From: Candidatus Bathyarchaeota archaeon
GTDB taxonomy: Archaea > Thermoproteota > Bathyarchaeia > TCS64
Reading direction: 5' to 3'
Assembly: GCA_026014515.1 (NCBI GenBank)
Contig: JAOZIG010000135.1
Span: 1-7,086, forward strand
DNA: 7,086 bases
The position numbers were made by a program, and so were the translations under genes. The notes under the pieces are model-generated. The model saw only the letters and a program-made list of their open reading frames with translations. It had not been told where the DNA came from and ran no database searches. Within the stretch, counting starts at the first letter, position 1; each line of letters begins with the position of its first letter. Positions 6,169 to 7,086 of the stretch are shown in pieces.

Positions 6169-6711
6169 CTAAACTGATGAACTACTCGCCAGCTTCATAG
6201 AAAGAACCATAGGCAGTACCGGACTCGGATCATATGGCACGATAAACGAGAACGTAACCTTTCTTGTCTCAAACACAAGCTCCCACTCACGCTCCACAAT
6301 ATCAACACCTTTCACTCTATCCCTTCTCAAAACAAGCGGAACCTCATGCACAATATCATCATCAAGACCCGTCAAATTGAAACTCACAGCCTCTTTCGGG
6401 TCCAACATCAACACAAAAGGAATAGACTCCTTCACACGGATCTCAATGACCTCAGACAACTCAACTAAGAAGCTACCCATGGACAACCGTTTAACCTCTA
6501 CAGGAGACATCACACTGAGCTCTTCATAGGAGTAATCTGTTTTTTTCCTGAAGAACCACCGCTTATTCACTCTGAGAAAAACAAGATTATCCTCAAAAAC
6601 CACAAGCTTGTAACGCTGACTACGGGCATTATGTTTGACACGGACAAGGTTATCCAGAATACCAGTAATATTCTCGCGCTCAGCCGCCCTCAAATCACAA
6701 TCAAAAACCAC
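6169..6711 (-). CDS. Uncharacterised 180-residue protein, possibly PH-like beta domain
   Basis: I do not recognise this protein. It has no signal peptide, transmembrane helix, cysteine motif or obvious catalytic residues, so a soluble intracellular protein is likely. After a short helical start (about 8-27), alternating hydrophobic strands dominate: YKLVVFEDNLVFLRVNKRWFF (34-54), SFLVELSEVIEIRVKE (80-95), IPFVLMLDPKEAVSFNL (97-113), EVPLVLRR (123-130), WELVFETRKVTFSFIVP (143-159), then PVLPMVLSMKLASSSSV. The first half resembles the strand pattern of PH-like domains, in which a protein is displayed at a surface and a final helix closes a barrel; this is a weak inference. It could equally be a novel beta-sandwich. 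The start is GTG 6711, three codons after... an in-frame TAA at 6715-6717; ATG 6713 is out of frame. No Shine-Dalgarno is seen, so a leaderless mRNA is plausible. It lies upstream of sucCD on the same strand and is divergent from the M20 gene. Confidence 0.75.
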   Translation of the reverse strand: MVFDCDLRAAERENITGILDNLVRVKHNARSQRYKLVVFEDNLVFLRVNKRWFFRKKTDYSYEELSVMSPVEVKRLSMGSFLVELSEVIEIRVKESIPFVLMLDPKEAVSFNLTGLDDDIVHEVPLVLRRDRVKGVDIVEREWELVFETRKVTFSFIVPYDPSPVLPMVLSMKLASSSSV

Positions 6712-6811
6712 ATGTTATTCACGATATAACATTATCCTAATATGAACCAACAAGGGTGTCTTTAACCTCCTATTTCTTAAATCCGGAAACCATTATTGTA
6801 TTTTGATATAA
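6712..6811. promoter_or_regulatory. Divergent promoter region between unknown gene and M20 gene
   Basis: The 100 bases separate two divergent starts. For the + gene, CTTAAAT at 6776-6782 is a box A-like match about 33 bases before ATG 6812, predicting a leader of only a few bases. GATATAA at 6805-6811 lies too close to the ATG to be a TATA box. For the - gene, the minus-strand TTCATATTAGG (about 6735-6745) lies about 30 bases before GTG 6711. Neither gene has a Shine-Dalgarno sequence, which fits near-leaderless transcription on both sides. Confidence 0.4.
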
Positions 6812-7086
6812 ATGTACAAATCCGAACTCAAGAAAAAGGCTTTGGCGGAGATAGACCGCAGAGCCAATGAGATCATCGAATACGCGACAGCCATATGGAA
6901 ATACCCAGAACTTGGCTACAAGGAGTTCAAGACCGCGGAACTTACCGAGCAGAAATACGAGGCTATGGGCTGGCGATACGAGAAAGAGATAGCAATAACA
7001 GGTAGCAAAGCCTATCTCAAAGACGATGGATCACATCCAAGTATAGGAATAGTAGGTGAACTCGACGCACTACACATACCTGTACA
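6812..7086 (+). CDS. M20-family amidohydrolase/peptidase, N-terminal part
   Basis: The first 91 residues of a gene that runs off the window end. Translation begins MYKSELKKKALAEIDRRANE and continues with WKYPELGYKEFKTAELTEQ (about 30-48), the hydrophobic IGIVGELDALHIPV (about 78-91) and a charged strand between them. The pair of motifs xPELGxxEfxT and GELDALxIP is typical of M20D metal-dependent amidohydrolases such as the AbgB-like aminobenzoyl-glutamate hydrolases and aminoacylases, which release an amino acid or amine from an N-acyl substrate in the cytoplasm. The metal ligands (GHxCGHD region and later residues) lie beyond the end, so activity and substrate cannot be judged. ATG 6812 fits the family N-terminus. 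No Shine-Dalgarno is present. Confidence 0.82.
   Translation, partial: MYKSELKKKALAEIDRRANEIIEYATAIWKYPELGYKEFKTAELTEQKYEAMGWRYEKEIAITGSKAYLKDDGSHPSIGIVGELDALHIPV

Overview
The window reads as ordinary prokaryotic chromosome and is most likely archaeal. The evidence is indirect: AT-rich TATA-like boxes lie 20-50 bases upstream of several starts, GTG or TTG starts are used, a T-tract rather than a classical hairpin follows the first gene, and the succinyl-CoA ligase pair has archaeal-looking sequence in the order sucC-sucD. No rRNA, tRNA, CRISPR array, transposase or phage gene is present. I cannot assign a lineage; an Asgard-like or euryarchaeal source would fit, but this is only an impression.

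Layout: (1) 1-1182 holds an AT-rich upstream region and a secreted matrixin-like zinc metalloprotease on the + strand, ending in a double T-tract. (2) 1183-1596 is a 414-base non-coding stretch with a cluster of TTTCACC repeats, a 12-bp inverted repeat, a TATA-like box and a tiny ORF with a good Shine-Dalgarno sequence. (3) 1597-3324 (-) is a ClC chloride channel/transporter with two C-terminal CBS domains; it keeps the gating glutamate but departs from the canonical family at two other ion-path positions. (4) 3414-3965 (+) is a Nudix hydrolase of the CoA-pyrophosphatase type, divergent from the ClC gene and convergent with sucD, whose stop codon it overlaps. (5) 5976-3962 (-) is the operon sucC-sucD, encoding both subunits of succinyl-CoA ligase, coupled through a TAATG stop/start overlap. 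(6) 5977-6168 is the sucCD upstream region, with a perfect 11-bp hairpin at its distal end that touches the stop codon of the next gene. (7) 6169-6711 (-) is a 180-residue protein I do not recognise, beta-rich and possibly PH-like. (8) 6812 to the window end (+) is the start of an M20-family amidohydrolase/peptidase.

The genes do not form one pathway. sucCD is central carbon metabolism (TCA cycle, substrate-level ATP formation) and is a self-contained operon. The Nudix enzyme may act on CoA or another nucleotide diphosphate, a loose thematic link with sucCD, but it lies on the opposite strand and is not co-transcribed. The protease gene is visibly more AT-rich than the rest and may have been acquired separately. 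I found no convincing undescribed multi-gene system; the better leads are the repeat-rich spacer after the protease, the ClC ion-path substitutions and the unassigned protein with its 3' hairpin.
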